A stretch of 64,000 nucleotides of DNA, from the NCBI GenBank assembly GCA_039545355.1, contig BCJJ01000001.1:1548570-1612569 (forward strand), written 5' to 3'. Source of the DNA: Trichosporon coremiiforme. Its lineage: Eukaryota > Basidiomycota > Tremellomycetes > Trichosporonales > Trichosporonaceae. The notes beneath the pieces were generated by a model that was not told where the DNA came from, did no database searches, and worked only from the letters and a program-made list of their open reading frames with translations. A program made the translations under genes and the position numbers. Position 1 is the stretch's first letter; the number at the start of each line of letters is the position of its first letter. Positions 34,912 through 46,506 of the stretch are shown in pieces.

Positions 34912-35426
34912 GCGCAGCAAACCCAAGACTCATCACACAGTGCATCAGTAGCAGAACGCAACAACTTTTGTTGTATATAATAAGTAAATCACTGTCGGGT
35001 AGATTAGTCAAGCACAGAATGAATCAACTGCATTACAATCGCCATCGTCACTAAAGAAACTGGTCGATGCAAGTCGATCTTCCCTCATCTGCTCACTGAA
35101 TCCCTGCGCTCTTGCCTTTCTGCGTGGGTACACACTGATCGTCGACGCGTGTTGATACAGATGTTGACGTGACCACGTGGATATCTCGGAAGTCCCCCGC
35201 AAAACGTCCGTTCCCCCGAGGAAGTCTACGCCCGCTCCTCCACCATGCCTCGGTCACCGGTTTCTCGCCACATCAATATCGGAACCAGCTCGTAGAGTCG
35301 TATGTAGTGTATCTGTCTGGTCACTTGACCCCTAACGCTGTCCTGTCCACCTAACCACACGATCTAGCCTGACTCACCTTAGCCCATCGTCGCTCTTCTC
35401 ACCACCTCATCGCCCACTTGACCAGG
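34912..35426. other. Intergenic region
   Basis: The first part is AT-rich (around 34960-34990) and likely the oxidase 3' UTR. The remainder is presumed promoter of the gene at 35427. No other feature is seen. Confidence 0.5.
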
Positions 35427-36501
35427 ATGTTTACACGCCTGCACGTCCCGGGTGTCGGGCGCTCTGCGCTTGTCACCAAAGTCCCCGGATCAAAGTTCAA
35501 CGACATCCGGCCGCTGCTGGTGCGCAAGTCTCCGCCGGAATTCAAGAAACCGATCCCGATGACAGACCGGCTGCGTGCGCTCGACTTCGTCAGGGATGAG
35601 TGTCCCGCGATCGTCGAGAGCGACGAGGCGGGATACCTCGTGTCTATCGATGTCTTGTTGGAGGCAATTATCTTACATCGGCAACTGGAGGATCGCAGTA
35701 TGGCTTGGCATGATGCGCAGGAGCTCATTCTCGCGCTGATGCCGTTGCCGAAGGGTAAGGAGACGGCTCATATTCGTGGTAAGTGTGTGCTATGAGGCGC
35801 AGTGGCAGGAGTGGTGCCGCTCTGATGGAGGTGCAGAGGTGGTGTAGAAATGGCGCGAGGAGTGCGAATCATTGCCGGGCGCGCGGCGAGGGGGGAGGTT
35901 GTTAGGACTTTGGCTGATGTCAGACACCTGGAACGACCACGAAATTGCAGAACTCTACGTGCAGTGTGTGACCGGCTACGCCTTCCGGCGCATGCAGACA
36001 GACCGGAGCGACGAGCTCAAGTGGCTCCTCGACGGCATGCAGTACGTGCCGGAAGGCTACCAGATTCCTTGCCTCAAGATGCTATTCGGCGACGAGGTCG
36101 TTGAGACGCAACTGCAGGCGCTTGTGGAGAGGGACGCTGCGGCTGGTTCATCTCGCGGTGGTCGTGGCGGAAAAGGAGGAAGAGGAGGCAGTATGGGCCC
36201 ACGACCGGGAGGTAAGCGCACGACTATGCCGAGGTTCGATATGGGCGACCTGTCTGGCATTGCGCATCCACCGTCCACGACGCCTTATGCGTCGGAGAGC
36301 ACGACAGTCGAGGAGACTCCGGAGGAGCGCGCACGGCGACAGGCCAAGAACCGGAAGAAGAACGCGCAGAAGAAACGCAAGGCGGCTGAGAAGGCTGGCC
36401 AAACAGATGAAGGAACGCAGGTGCAGGGTCAAGGGAAGTCCTCCCAGAGCGAGGAGCTTTCCCAGACCATGCGGAAGCTTACCGTAGACGACTTGGAGTA
36501 A
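35427..36501 (+). CDS. Hypothetical protein (unknown family)
   Basis: Exons 35427-35778 and 35924-36501 give 309 residues. The 145-nt intron starts GTAAGT, ends CTGATgtcag, and its removal joins ETAHIR to DTWNDHEIAELY in frame. The first ~190 residues look globular and well conserved in style (PIPMTDRLRALDFVRDE, then YLVSIDVLLEAIILHRQLED). A Gly/Arg-rich linker (SRGGRGGKGGRGG) and a Lys/Arg-rich basic segment (RRQAKNRKKNAQKKRKAAE) suggest RNA or nucleic-acid association. The tail is acidic (TVDDLE). I do not recognise the family. An upstream coding exon is possible because the 5' end is defined only by the first in-frame ATG. Confidence 0.75.
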
Positions 36502-36766
36502 GGGTTGAGTCAGAAGTCAGAAATCGAACAATAGCGAGAGCGAGAAATGCAACAAATGCAAGAGTCAAAGGAACATTCATGTGCTGTACAAAGACATTAC
36601 CACCGACTGCGCTGCTGGCGACAACCCAGCCGGCACACTAAGAAAGGAGAGAAACGTAGCAACTTCTGAGACTAAAAAAACACTTCGTCAGACATTTCTT
36701 CGAAATTTCACTTCAATTTTCCGCTTCGTCGCGATCGTGGAACAGAGTCAACAAAAGAGCGATAGC

Positions 36767-39700
36767 TTACTGCGGGTAGCCGCCGGGGACGCCGTTGAAT
36801 CCGGGGTCATTGGCTCCCTTCTGGCCGAAACCAGTGCCCGAGCTGCCCTTGCCCTGCAGGCGGCTCGCCTCGTCGCCGAGCTTCGCCATGAAGCCCTCCT
36901 TCTGCTCGCCGTGGGCGCCGTGGGTACCGTGGGTGCCGCCGACTCCGGTGCCGGCGCCAGTGTGCGAGCCGTAGGCTCCAGTGCCGCCAGTGACGCCCTG
37001 TCCGGGAGCGCCGGGGCGGCCGTCAAAGCCAGGGTCGTTTACTCCCTTCTGGCCAAGTCCTGTGCCGGTCGAGGAAGCGCCCTTGAGCCTGCTGGCCTCG
37101 TCGGAGAGCTTGCCGCCAGTGGACTCGTGGCCGTAGGCAGTGGCTCCGGTGCCGGTGTGAGAGCCGTACGCGCCCGTGCCGTAGCCGGTGCCAGTTCCGG
37201 CGTGAGTGCCGGTGCCGACGCCCTGTCCGGGAGCGCCGGGACGGCCATCGAACCCAGGATCGTTCACTCCCTTCTGGCCGAAGCCCGTACCCGTCGACGA
37301 AGCTCCCTTGAGTCGGCTGGCCTCGTCGGAGATCTTGCTTCCGGTGCTCTCGTGACCGTAGCCGGTCTGGGTACTGTGGGTGCCACCGACACCGGTGCCG
37401 ACGCCGGTGTGGGTGCCGTGAGTGCCAGAGCCGACACCCTGGCCGGGAACGCCGGGACGGCCATCAAACCCAGGATCGTTCACTCCCTTCTGGCCGAAGC
37501 CCGTACCCGTCGACGAAGCTCCCTTGAGGCGGCTGGCCTCGTCGGAGAGCTTGCCGGCAGTGGTCTCGCTGTAGGCGCCCTCCTGGCGGTAGGCGGTGTT
37601 GGGAGGGAGGCTCGAGTGGTGGCCGTGGTGGCCGGCAGCGGCGCCAGCACCAGCACCGACGACGGCGGCACCAGTGCCAGTGTGGTGGTCGTAGGAGCCA
37701 CCGACACCCTCACCGGGGTATCCGGAGCGGCCGTCGAAGCCAGGCTGGCCGACACCCTTGTGGCCGATACCCGTACCAGTCGAGGACTTGCCCTGGAGTC
37801 TGCTGGCCTCGTCGGCGAACTTCTGCGTAGCGGACTCGCCGTAGGCGCCGCCCGCAGTGTGGGTGCCGCCGACACCAGTGCCGTGCTGGCCGGTGTGGCC
37901 GACGCCGCCAACGCCGGCACCAGCAACGCCCTTCTGGCCGAAGTGAGTGCCGGTGGACTCGACACCGCCGAGGCGCGAAGCTTGGCCGCCAGAGCTGCCG
38001 TAGCTGTCGGCGCCACCGTAAGTGTCGGAGGTGTAAGTCGACTGCGAGCCGTCGTGGTGGTGGCCGCCAGCGTGGTGGCCGGCAGCAGCGCCGGTGCCAG
38101 CGCCAAGAGCGCCGCCAGCGAGGGCGTCACGGCCGGCGTGCGAGTGCTGGCCCGTCACACCTTGGTTGTAGCCAGTAGTGGTGTGAGTGTCGCCGACACC
38201 CTGTCCGGGAACACCGGAGCGGCCGTCGAATCCGGGGTCGTTCACTCCCTTCTGGCCGATGCCGGTACCAGTCGAGGATTTGCCGCCAAGGCGGCTGGCC
38301 TCGTCGGAGATCTTCTGGCCAGTAGTCTCGTGGCCGTAAGCACCAGTGGTGCCGGTGCCGGTGGTGCCGGTGGTACCCTGAGTGCCGTGGTGACCGAGAG
38401 CGGCACCAGTGGCAGCACCAGCGCCGGTGCCGAGAGCAGCGTCGCGGCCAACGTGTGAGTCGTGGTGGCCGGTGGTGCCAGCGCCAGGGATGCCCTTCTG
38501 ACCGACGGGGGTGCCGGTCGACTCAGTGCCGCCGAGGCGCGAGGCCTGGCCCGAGCCGTGGACGCCCGAGCCGACAGTGCCGGGGTTGCCGCCGGTGGTG
38601 TGACCGGCGCCGTGGCCGCCCTCGGTCGAGCGGGGGGCACCGCTGTAGGCAGGGTCAGTGACAGGGCGGCCCTCAGCCTCCTTGATCCTCTGCGAGCCGA
38701 TCATGGCCGAGTCGCGCATCTCGCCGCCGCCCTCAATGGTAGCCTCGGTAGTCGAGGTGGGGGGAGGAGCGATGTCGCGGTTAGAGGGATCCTCGTCGGG
38801 GCCACGGACGTGGTGGACGTCGCCGGTGGCTACACCAGCGCCGCCGCCGGGACCAGTAGATCCAGTGACGCCGGGACCGGCGCCGACGCCCTTCTGGCCG
38901 ATCGAAGTGCCGGTCGTGCCCTTGCCGCCGAGGCGGGACTTCTCGTCGTCAATCTTCTGGCCGGTGGTCTCGTGGCCGTAGCCAGTGCCACCAACACCAG
39001 TTCCAGTGTGAGTGCCGTGAGTGCCGGTGACGCCACCGACACCGGTACCAGTGGTACCAGTGTGAGTACCGCCGACGCCCTGTCCGGGAACACCGGAGCG
39101 GCCGTCGAATCCGGGGTCGTTCACTCCCTTCTGGCCGATGCCGGTACCAGTCGAGGATTTGCCGCCAAGGCGGCTGGCCTCGTCGGAGATCTTCTGGCCA
39201 GTAGTCTCGTGGCCGTAAGCACCAGTGGTGCCGGTGGTGCCGGTGGTTCCCTGAGTGCCGTGGTGACCGGCAGCGTAGCCAGCCGCGGCGCCCGTGCCAG
39301 CACCGAGGGCGGCACCAGTACCAGTGTGAGAGTGGCCAGTGGCAGTCTGGCCGGGGACGCCCGAGCGTCCGTCAAATCCGGGATCGTTAATACCCTTCTG
39401 GCCGATGCCAGTGCCGGTCGCGCCGCGGCCCTGAAGGCGAGAGGCCTCGTCTGAGATCTTCTGGCCAGTGGACTCGTGGCCGTAGCCGGTGGTAGTGCCG
39501 TGGGTGCCGGTGGCGCCGCCAACACCAGTTCCGGTGTGGGTGCCACCAACTCCCTCGCCGGGGACGCCGGAGCGGCCTTCAAAGCCAGGGTCGTTCACAC
39601 CCTTATGGCCGAGGCCGGTGCCCGTCGAGGACGCGCCCTTGAGTCGAGACGCTTCGTCGGAGATCTTCTGCCCGGTGGTCTCGTGGGGGTTGCCGTAGCC

Positions 39701-40047
39701 GGTGCCCGTGGCACCGGTGGTGGTGCCGTAGCCAGCGCCAGTGCCGGCGGCGGTGCCAGCACCAGTGGTGGAAGGGTGAACGCCGGCAGCGCCAGCGGCG
39801 CCCGGGCCGGAGTGGGCAGAGGTGATGCCCTCGTGGCCGGCGCCAGTGTTGGTGTGGTGCTTGTCACCGATGTGGAGCTTGTCCTTGATCTCCTGCCCGA
39901 GAGACTCCTTGGGAGCGTTGGGGTCTGGATGCGTTAGCGCACGTTCTCTGGGAACTTGTGGGGTATAAAGCTGGAATACCGAGTGGGAGTGGCGGTGGCA
40001 CCGAATCGAGACTCACCCTTGCCTTCAGACTTGCTGAAGATACCCAT
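36767..40047 (-). CDS. Tandem-repeat protein with 12 SRL/NDPGF modules (unknown)
   Basis: Exon 1 40047-40017 (MGIFSKSEGK) and exon 2 39924-36767, with a 92-nt intron, give 1062 residues. I count twelve copies of a module that begins GQK(I/L)SDEASRL, continues STGTGxGQKG and ends NDPGFDGRxGxPG. Two copies are reduced to QASRLGG plus STGT. Spacers of 20-60 residues are Gly/Thr/His-rich (HTGTGVGGTHGTH; AAAGHH). There is no signal peptide or membrane span. The protein is Gly-rich, hydrophilic and probably disordered with recurring charged motifs, so a hydrophilin-like stress role is possible but unproven. The module itself matches no family I know. Regular repeats make it prone to copy-number change. 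Its codon bias creates long but meaningless open frames on the opposite strand. Confidence 0.78.
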
Positions 40048-43000
40048 GATGGAGGTACTGCTGGTTTGTGTAGTTCAATGAAAGATGTCTTGTCCGTCTG
40101 TTCCGATGCAGCTATGTAGAACAGAGGGAGTGGGGGGAGTATGAGGACCTCAAAACGTGTGAAGTGGGTCGTATATATGAGTGCTGTGGCATTCTGACGA
40201 TGTGGAGTTGAACCTGGCACGATGGGCAGGTATGATGTCATTGACGATTTAGGTTGGACGGAGTGAGCGTCATCGGCATACCGGATGGTGTTTCTACCCG
40301 CAGTGGGATGGACGGCGCAGTGGAGTCGCGAGAATCCAGAGTTGGGGATTGGAGCGCAGCCCGCAGGCAGCAGTCACAGGATGGTCGGTGACGTCTTTGC
40401 GTTGCGGATTGCTGGACGTTGGCCAATTGAAGCTGCGGCGCCGTGTCGGCGCGTTTGCTGGGCTGCTAAACATAACCAAGCAGTCCTCTGCTCGTGCGCC
40501 GCGCAGCAACTGTGTCCCTCGAGATGTGTTTGGAATCTAATCTGGTCCCCTGCCTAGCTGCATGCTGTGCACGGTGACGAAAGTGTTGATGTGGAACGGG
40601 ACGTGACGTTCGGATGATGATGTGAGCTCGTCGAGTTGCCATTTTTTTAGACGCCATCTCGGCATGATCGTCGCCACTGCGCCAGCTTGGGCCAGCCAAC
40701 ATTAATTGCACGTGGCGCTAAATCACGTGGAACGCCCCGACAAAGGGCGATCCCTTGGGCGATCATTGAGCTTTCCTGCGCTAACCTGCATTGGGACATA
40801 TATCAGTGTCATGGCATCGTCTTAGCGCGGTTACGTCTTGAAGATGAACGGAGGCGTAGAAACAAACGAAAGTGGGTGTAGTTCTGCGAGGGGTATCGTC
40901 ACGTGAGCTCTGTCAGACACTTCATCATGACGGGAAATGCAGTTTCGTGGTCTGACGGTGGTGCCTGGCAGTTTATCAGCTAAAGCTTGGGTCGAGGTAT
41001 GCATACGCACGCACGTCAATTGTCGAGCCTCGGACTTGGTCCCCTCATCTAGTCTCGGGTTGCCGGGTCGGTATGCTGGTTGACGCCGGAGCATTGCATT
41101 GCTTCGGGGTTGCTTCGGGTGTCGGATGCCGTTCGAGTAGGGGTAGCGAGAAGCGGAAGGAGCAAGCCGGGCTTGGTGAACTCGAGGAGGGCGAGAAGTT
41201 CAGTGATGATGAGAGGATGGGGAAAGTCAAGATGGACGAGGCTCAGAGCGCTGTTTATGTATGCTGCAGAGGAGCTCGACCGATGAGGCATGCTGTGAGT
41301 CGTGCTGCGAGAACAGCACTTGCTGGCGCGGCGAGAACAGAGACAGTGCAACGAGGGCGCGACTATGGTGCAACCGGGGCACGAGGTGTGATTGCCAAGG
41401 TGGTCTATTGTGCGCACCTGCACGAGAGAATCCATCCAATGCTCAACATGCACACAACGTCGCACTGCCGACGCCCCTGCGTTCGCACACACCCTCGCAA
41501 GAAAACCGTCTCGCCCTCACGCCGGTTGTTCTAGAATGTTTGTTGTTCCTCTGTGAACTGTGGGGACTGCTTGACCTTCTACAGTGTCACGCCTATCGCA
41601 CTACCGCTGAATCTTCCCCTTTCCATTCGCTCTTTGTCCACCGTGCATCTGTACTCTGTCGCTCGCTTGCACTCAGCTCTCCCTCATCCCACCACCACTT
41701 AGTACTAAGCAGTGTTAGATTGTCGACGACTCTGGCGGCATATTTCCCCACACACGGATCTCCCACAATCGGATCTGGCCATACGACGCTGCCGAACTGG
41801 CAGTCGCGCCTCGCATTACCTCCAATCCAGAGATCCCAGAGACCACAGCTCCGCCACGTGCGCAAAGGCCGTTTGGCAGAAGTGAGTCGACCGAGAGCAC
41901 GGCTCGGCGATCCGGATCGACGCTGGGGGAAGGTCCCAGTGACACCCCGTGACTGACGGCGTGAGCGAGGTAAAAGTCGCACACGTAACAAGTTTCTGAA
42001 CCGGAAGAGTTCCACAGCCGATCCATGTCTGTGCCATTGGGATACCGATGCATCCAAAGGGCCGGACTCCGCGGTGCGACCGCTCCGTGCCTACATCAGA
42101 GCCACAGGCCCTGGCCCGGCACTGCCCGTAGCATGGATGGAAGTAGTCGCCGATCTCTGCTCGCATGCTTGCCGGTCCGCTTCCCAGATCCTGGTGATGT
42201 GAAACACACTGCAGCAGATTGGACGACGAGCACGACATGCAGCGGCTGAACCAAAGATAACGGGCCATGGAGATCTGGATCGGACCGATTCGCGAGACTT
42301 CGGACAGCCAAGCCGGCGACGCCGGCGGCTGTCTCCGATCCTGTCTTTCACAATTTTCCAGCTCCTATTCCCATAATTGCTGCCGTCGTCATCCCTCAAG
42401 ATCCTCGCGAGGTCTCCCGGAGCGCGTGCTCGGACTGTCCGTGGGGCAATGCGGGGATGAGTTTGTATGCACCCAATCGAAAGGAGTCCAATGTCGCCGA
42501 GCCGCACCATTCCCACTCTCCCCTCTGAACAGCAACGACGCCTCAGGGTCGGCACGGCGGCGCTCGGACTTTATCTTGTTAGTCTCCTCTGTTCTCCACC
42601 CCTGCGACCCCGGCCCATCCGGACCAACAGAACTGGGCGCACGGGGCCCATACATACTCCTTACAGGATGGAACCGAACAACAGCACTGAATCGCAAAAC
42701 TCGGACCGAGAACTCAATCGCGACCCCAACCGCCATGGCCCACCCACGGTGGCTCAGGCACGCTGGCGCTGATCGTCGCCGGCCAGGGGGGCGCAAGCCA
42801 CCCACGTCGTGGCATCCGGTCGATTCCGTCGACCTCAATTGCGCTCGGAGCGTATCGTTCAGCGTCTCGTTCCGCCGTATCGCCAATGGATACCAATGGA
42901 GCTGGCATTCGGACCACGGCGCGTGCTGCATCCGGATTGAGGCTGGTCCGTGCTCTCGACAGGTATAAGAAGAGCGCAGGTGCATTCCGAATCGCCATCA

Positions 43001-43088
43001 ACAACACCAACAATCACAACTACAATCTCCTCTACCTATTCCGAGTAACGCAAACGCCACTCCTTCCGAACTCTCTCAGATAGCCAAC
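40048..43088. other. 3-kb gene-poor interval
   Basis: It separates two divergent genes and contains no exon chain, RNA gene or repeat family that I recognise. The last ~130 bases carry a TATA-like box and a leader for the gene at 43089. Many short frames on both strands are consistent with chance. Confidence 0.45.
42964..42970 (+). promoter_or_regulatory. TATA-like box upstream of NDUFA4/B12D-like gene
   Basis: TATAAGA lies 119 bases before the start codon at 43089, followed by an A/C-rich leader (CAACACCAACAATC), typical of highly expressed fungal genes. Confidence 0.45.
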
Positions 43089-43417
43089 ATGTTCGCTGGA
43101 CTCCGCACCGCCGCCCGCCCCATGGCCGCCTCCGCTCGCCAGGCCCGGATGTACTCTTCCGCCGCGAAGGCTGCCCCTGCGGCTGGCCCTAACCCCGTCG
43201 TCAAGTTCCTCAAGGACATTCCCGTCGACGTCTACCCCCTCTGCGGCCTAGTCACTATGTGAGTCACCACAACATCTAGCAAGAACAATAGCTGACAGGC
43301 AGCGTTGTCTCCGCCTCCTTCTACATGATCGGCCACCACCTCATGGACCCCCACCTGCGCCTCCTGCCCCAGGGCGGCGCGACCCCCATCCCCAACCTCA
43401 ACCTCAAGAAGGAGTAA
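43089..43417 (+). CDS. Small mitochondrial inner-membrane protein, NDUFA4/B12D-like
   Basis: Exons 43089-43258 and 43303-43417 (44-nt intron, GTGAGT to CTGACaggcag) give 94 residues. The first ~25 residues are rich in Arg, Ala and Ser without acids (FAGLRTAARPMAASARQAR), a mitochondrial targeting sequence. The mature part (FLKDIPVDVYPLCGLVTI, then SASFYMIGHHLMDPHLRL) has one membrane segment followed by the pattern seen in NDUFA4/B12D family proteins, which associate with respiratory complexes I or IV. The assignment rests on size, topology and the short post-membrane motif. A leader with TATA-like box and A/C-rich sequence agrees with strong expression. Confidence 0.7.
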
Positions 43418-43524
43418 AAATGTAGCATTAGAAGATATTATAACGACTCCTGACGCTTAGTTTTAGTTTAGACGGGCTTTTAACCACACATGCATTGTAT
43501 TTCAGCTACTCCGAGCTTACTTTC

Positions 43525-45151
43525 TTAACAACGCACGTCGATTCCTGCCAGCTCCCAGATTCGCACTAGCCCCGAGTCATCGTCCCTGTCATAGCCCAGC
43601 GAGGCGCAGAAGTTGAACTGCTGCTGCACCGTGGCGGCGAGGGGTACAGGGACGCTTCGGCGTGTAGCTTCGCCGTTGACAATGCCCATGTCTTTTACGA
43701 AGATCGTGATGGCGGATGTGGGTGGCTGTCTCAGCCCGGCGAGCATGTTTCCACCGCGGTGACCGAGCATCCACGAGCGTGCTGGACCCTGCAGAAGAAG
43801 CTCACGGGTGAGTCGACCAGGCAGTCCCAGAACTGTAGCGAACGCCAGCGTCTCGGCGACTGACGAGATCCCACACCCTGCAAGGTGCTGGTTGGACAAC
43901 TTCGCCGCAGACCCGGCACCCACAGGCCCAAGGGATACGATCGACCCGAGCCGCTGCAGAACAGCCCTTGCCTTCGCGGCTGTTTCGAGAGGAGCAGCGT
44001 CCAGACCGCCGCAGAACAACGTTAGTTCACCAGCCGCCGCCCGTGGCGTACCGCCGCTGACCGGCACGTCGAGCAGAATGACGTCCTTCCGAACAGCGGT
44101 TAGTCGCTCCTGCATTCGGAGGACGTCACCGGGTGCACCGGTCGCCATGAACAGCATGCAGGCACCGGGTGCCAGAGCCATGAGTGCGCCGGAGGCAAGC
44201 AGCACGTCCTCGGCCTGAGCCACGTTCACGACCATGAGGACCAGAATGTCGGCATCCGAAGTACACTCTGTCGCACTTTCGGCCACGCGGCCGCCCGATG
44301 TCTTGAACGCTTCTCGGGCGGCTGGTGACACGTCGTATCCGACCACTTCTGGCAGAGTGTGCAGACGCTTCGCCATCGGCAAACCCATAGAGCCTAGACC
44401 AACAAAGGCGACCTTCCTTGGTTCCTGAGCATTCGGATGCTTCGCCTTTTCGGCATCCTTTCGCTTGGCAGAAAGGCCAGGTGTGACCGAGCCGAGGGAC
44501 TGGCGTGCGAGAGCCATAAGTGGAGCGTAGAAGGGGATCTCACCAGCGAGGGTAAGAGCAGCGCTCAGTGCTTCAGCCGCGTTGCGCAATTCCGTTTCTG
44601 CTGATTCTCCAGAGAGAAGTGGACCCCACAACGCGTTGAAGGCTACACTTCCGCCGGCACCACTGCCGAGTGCTTCGGACAGAGTACGCATGTCCAGCCC
44701 ACCTTCGATGGCAAGAGTGTACGCTTCGCGAGCGACGCCCGTGTTCAAGGCGGCCAGGGCGCCTTCGACCACGGCATACGCAGGTGCCAGCGTTTGGTCT
44801 TCCCCGAGGAAGACACCCTTCGGCAATGGGCGAGCGAAGATGCCACTGGCGACAACTCGAAATCCCGACGATGGGAGCAGCACGATGATACCGACATGCG
44901 TTTGGGGATTGACGGCTTGGATATGTCGCACTCGCTCCACTGTCGGTGTCCCCACGATCACAGCGTACTTCGCAAGCAGCTGGTGCACGGCCTGTTATCA
45001 GCTTCGTTCCGTGGTCGCTCAGCTCACCGCCTCCTCCGCCGAGCGCACCTCCGTGTCCGGCAAGTCCCCTACTCCAAGTGTCTGGGATCAGCTCTTATGC
45101 AGATGGCGAACTCACTTCGAGGACGTCTCTGGTGCTCTGCGTGTGGGTCAT
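43525..45151 (-). CDS. 3-hydroxyisobutyrate dehydrogenase-like double-domain oxidoreductase
   Basis: Exons 45151-45116, 45081-45028 and 44991-43525, with introns of 34 and 36 nt, give 518 residues. The C-terminal half is a full beta-hydroxyacid dehydrogenase: Rossmann motif FVGLGSMGLPMAKRL (glycines about 228-233), substrate loop DVPVSGG, and GAGSAAKLSNQHLAG with the catalytic Lys. The N-terminal half resembles a second copy of the family (helical part ALNTGVAREAYTLAIEGG), but its own GxGxxG region is missing and is replaced by KYAVIVGTPTVERV. Known relatives oxidise 3-hydroxyisobutyrate, L-threonate or similar acids with NAD(P). The start at 45151 (MTHTQSTRD) is inferred from phase-consistent exons, and another upstream exon is possible. 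Confidence 0.78.
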
Positions 45152-45547
45152 GATGTGGTTGGTGGGCAGAGGGACGATGCGACATTGTCCAGTCTCATCG
45201 GCTACTTAACGAGACTGATTCAGGAACCAGGCACGCCCGGTATCTTTGTCATACCGCGGTGAGCGTGGTATTACGCTCATTGCCATCGATGTTCTGGCCA
45301 TGGCTACAGATGCGCGAGAGCATGTTTCGTGGGTTCATAATCACTTGGGGGAAACGAGCTTTATGACGAGCTTATGATGAGCATGGGATGGACGTCAGGC
45401 TCAGCAACGACGCTGATCATTACATTGATGTCCAGGACATCGGCTGCTGAGGAGGCTGCTGTTGCTGTTGTTGAAGGGGCTGCAGCTGCTGTTGCTGCTG
45501 CTGAAGCTGTGGAGGTTGCGGCTGGACGTCTTGCTGAGGCTGAGGAA

Positions 45548-45548
<1 letters not shown>

Positions 45549-45581
<33 letters not shown>
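45549..45581. repeat. (CTG)11 trinucleotide repeat
   Basis: Eleven perfect CTG units inside a wider region (45465-45625) of imperfect CTG/CTT/TTG triplets. On the minus strand it encodes a Gln tract in the frame LQQQQPRQEPQPRS-Qn. Confidence 0.9.
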
Positions 45582-45685
45582 AGACCGGGGCTGGGGCTCT
45601 TGCCGCGGCTGTTGTTGCTGGAGTTGCGGCTGCTGCCCTAGCTGGAGACGCCTACGCCTTCACTGACCAGACATATGAACTGCTC

Positions 45686-45710
45686 AAGAGGTATGCTAAG
45701 CATACCTCTT
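45686..45710. repeat. 25-nt near-perfect palindrome
   Basis: Twelve-base arms AAGAGGTATGCT and AGCATACCTCTT are separated by one base. The right arm overlaps a direct repeat, TACCTCTTATGC, present twice within 30 bases. Confidence 0.85.
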
Positions 45711-46506
45711 ATGCCTACCTCTTATGCTTGTGCAGAGTGTTCCGGCAGGACTACACCTTCCATCATAGAATGCTGTTTCGTGGGTGAAGTGGACCGACGA
45801 GGATTCGAACTCAAGCATCAAATTGACTTAAGTGCCCATTGCCTTAGAGCAATTCAGGTCGCTGGAGTGGAAGCAACAATGTGCGTCCTTTGCCACTGTC
45901 TCGATCAGTCGTTGTTTTCGTGTTCGCCTATCACCCATTCACATCCATCATGGTGAGTTTCGTGGAGTTGAGGTTGAACTGACATACAGTCTGAGCTGCG
46001 TTACACAGCCAACCAATCTCTTGAGCAGCGTGAGTGGTGCTGTGCCCGGCTCAGCTGAAACTGAGCGAGAAGCTCGAAGTTGTGTCACCTTTGCTAATCC
46101 TCCACAGTCCATGCTCGCTACACTGGTACTGGACATGCCGACATGACCAAGTAGTGGGTAGCCCCAGAAGACTGGGAAAAGAGCTGACTTTTCAGCGAGT
46201 GGGCAACCCACCAGCACCGTGACACGCTGGCGTCGATTGTTGGTCACCCTCCTCCGCTGGCATACATTTCAATCGCCGATGGCGAGTGCCAGGCCCGTGA
46301 GCGCTTTGAGGTCCTTGAGGTGAGCTTTTCCGGCCTGAATTCTAGCTAATGCACAGCGCATGATGCAGCCCTGTGGCCCTCCTCCTCCGAAGACTGACGA
46401 TTAGACAGGTAGACTTGTTGTATCACTATGAACTATATCAAGCTCGGAAGTCACCAGTTTTCACACGCCATGCGCATCAGTGCTCACTTCAGATTCATTC
46501 ATCGGA

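Larger units (their letters stand above)
45152..46506. other. Interval with repeats and degenerate sequence, no confirmed gene
   Basis: Contains the CTG repeat, the 25-nt palindrome and a tRNA-like remnant listed separately. On the minus strand a Gln-rich reading frame (ending at about 45423, PQQPMSWTSM) crosses the CTG tract and could be the C-terminal end of a Q-rich protein. I cannot connect it to upstream exons. Confidence 0.4.

Noticed and set aside
32692..34926. Long open frame (744 codons) antisense to the copper amine oxidase
   Set aside because: Strong C/G-ending codon bias on the sense strand leaves the opposite frame free of stops. The translation (Val/Leu/Arg/Asp-rich) has no family features, while the sense strand is a complete enzyme.
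35850..36104. Plus-strand frame beginning MARGVRIIAG
   Set aside because: It starts inside the intron of the 35427-36501 gene and is out of frame with the conserved exon 2.
36581..39454. Large plus-strand Ala/Gly/Val-rich frames across the repeat-protein gene
   Set aside because: They mirror the repeated minus-strand coding sequence and lack a start or splice logic of their own. The minus strand has a clean first exon and conserved modules.
45788..45870. Possible minus-strand tRNA-like sequence containing a B-box-like GTTCGAATC
   Set aside because: T-stem and acceptor stem do not close, the variable region is too short if the anticodon stem is paired, and the D-loop lacks GG. At most a degenerate tRNA remnant.
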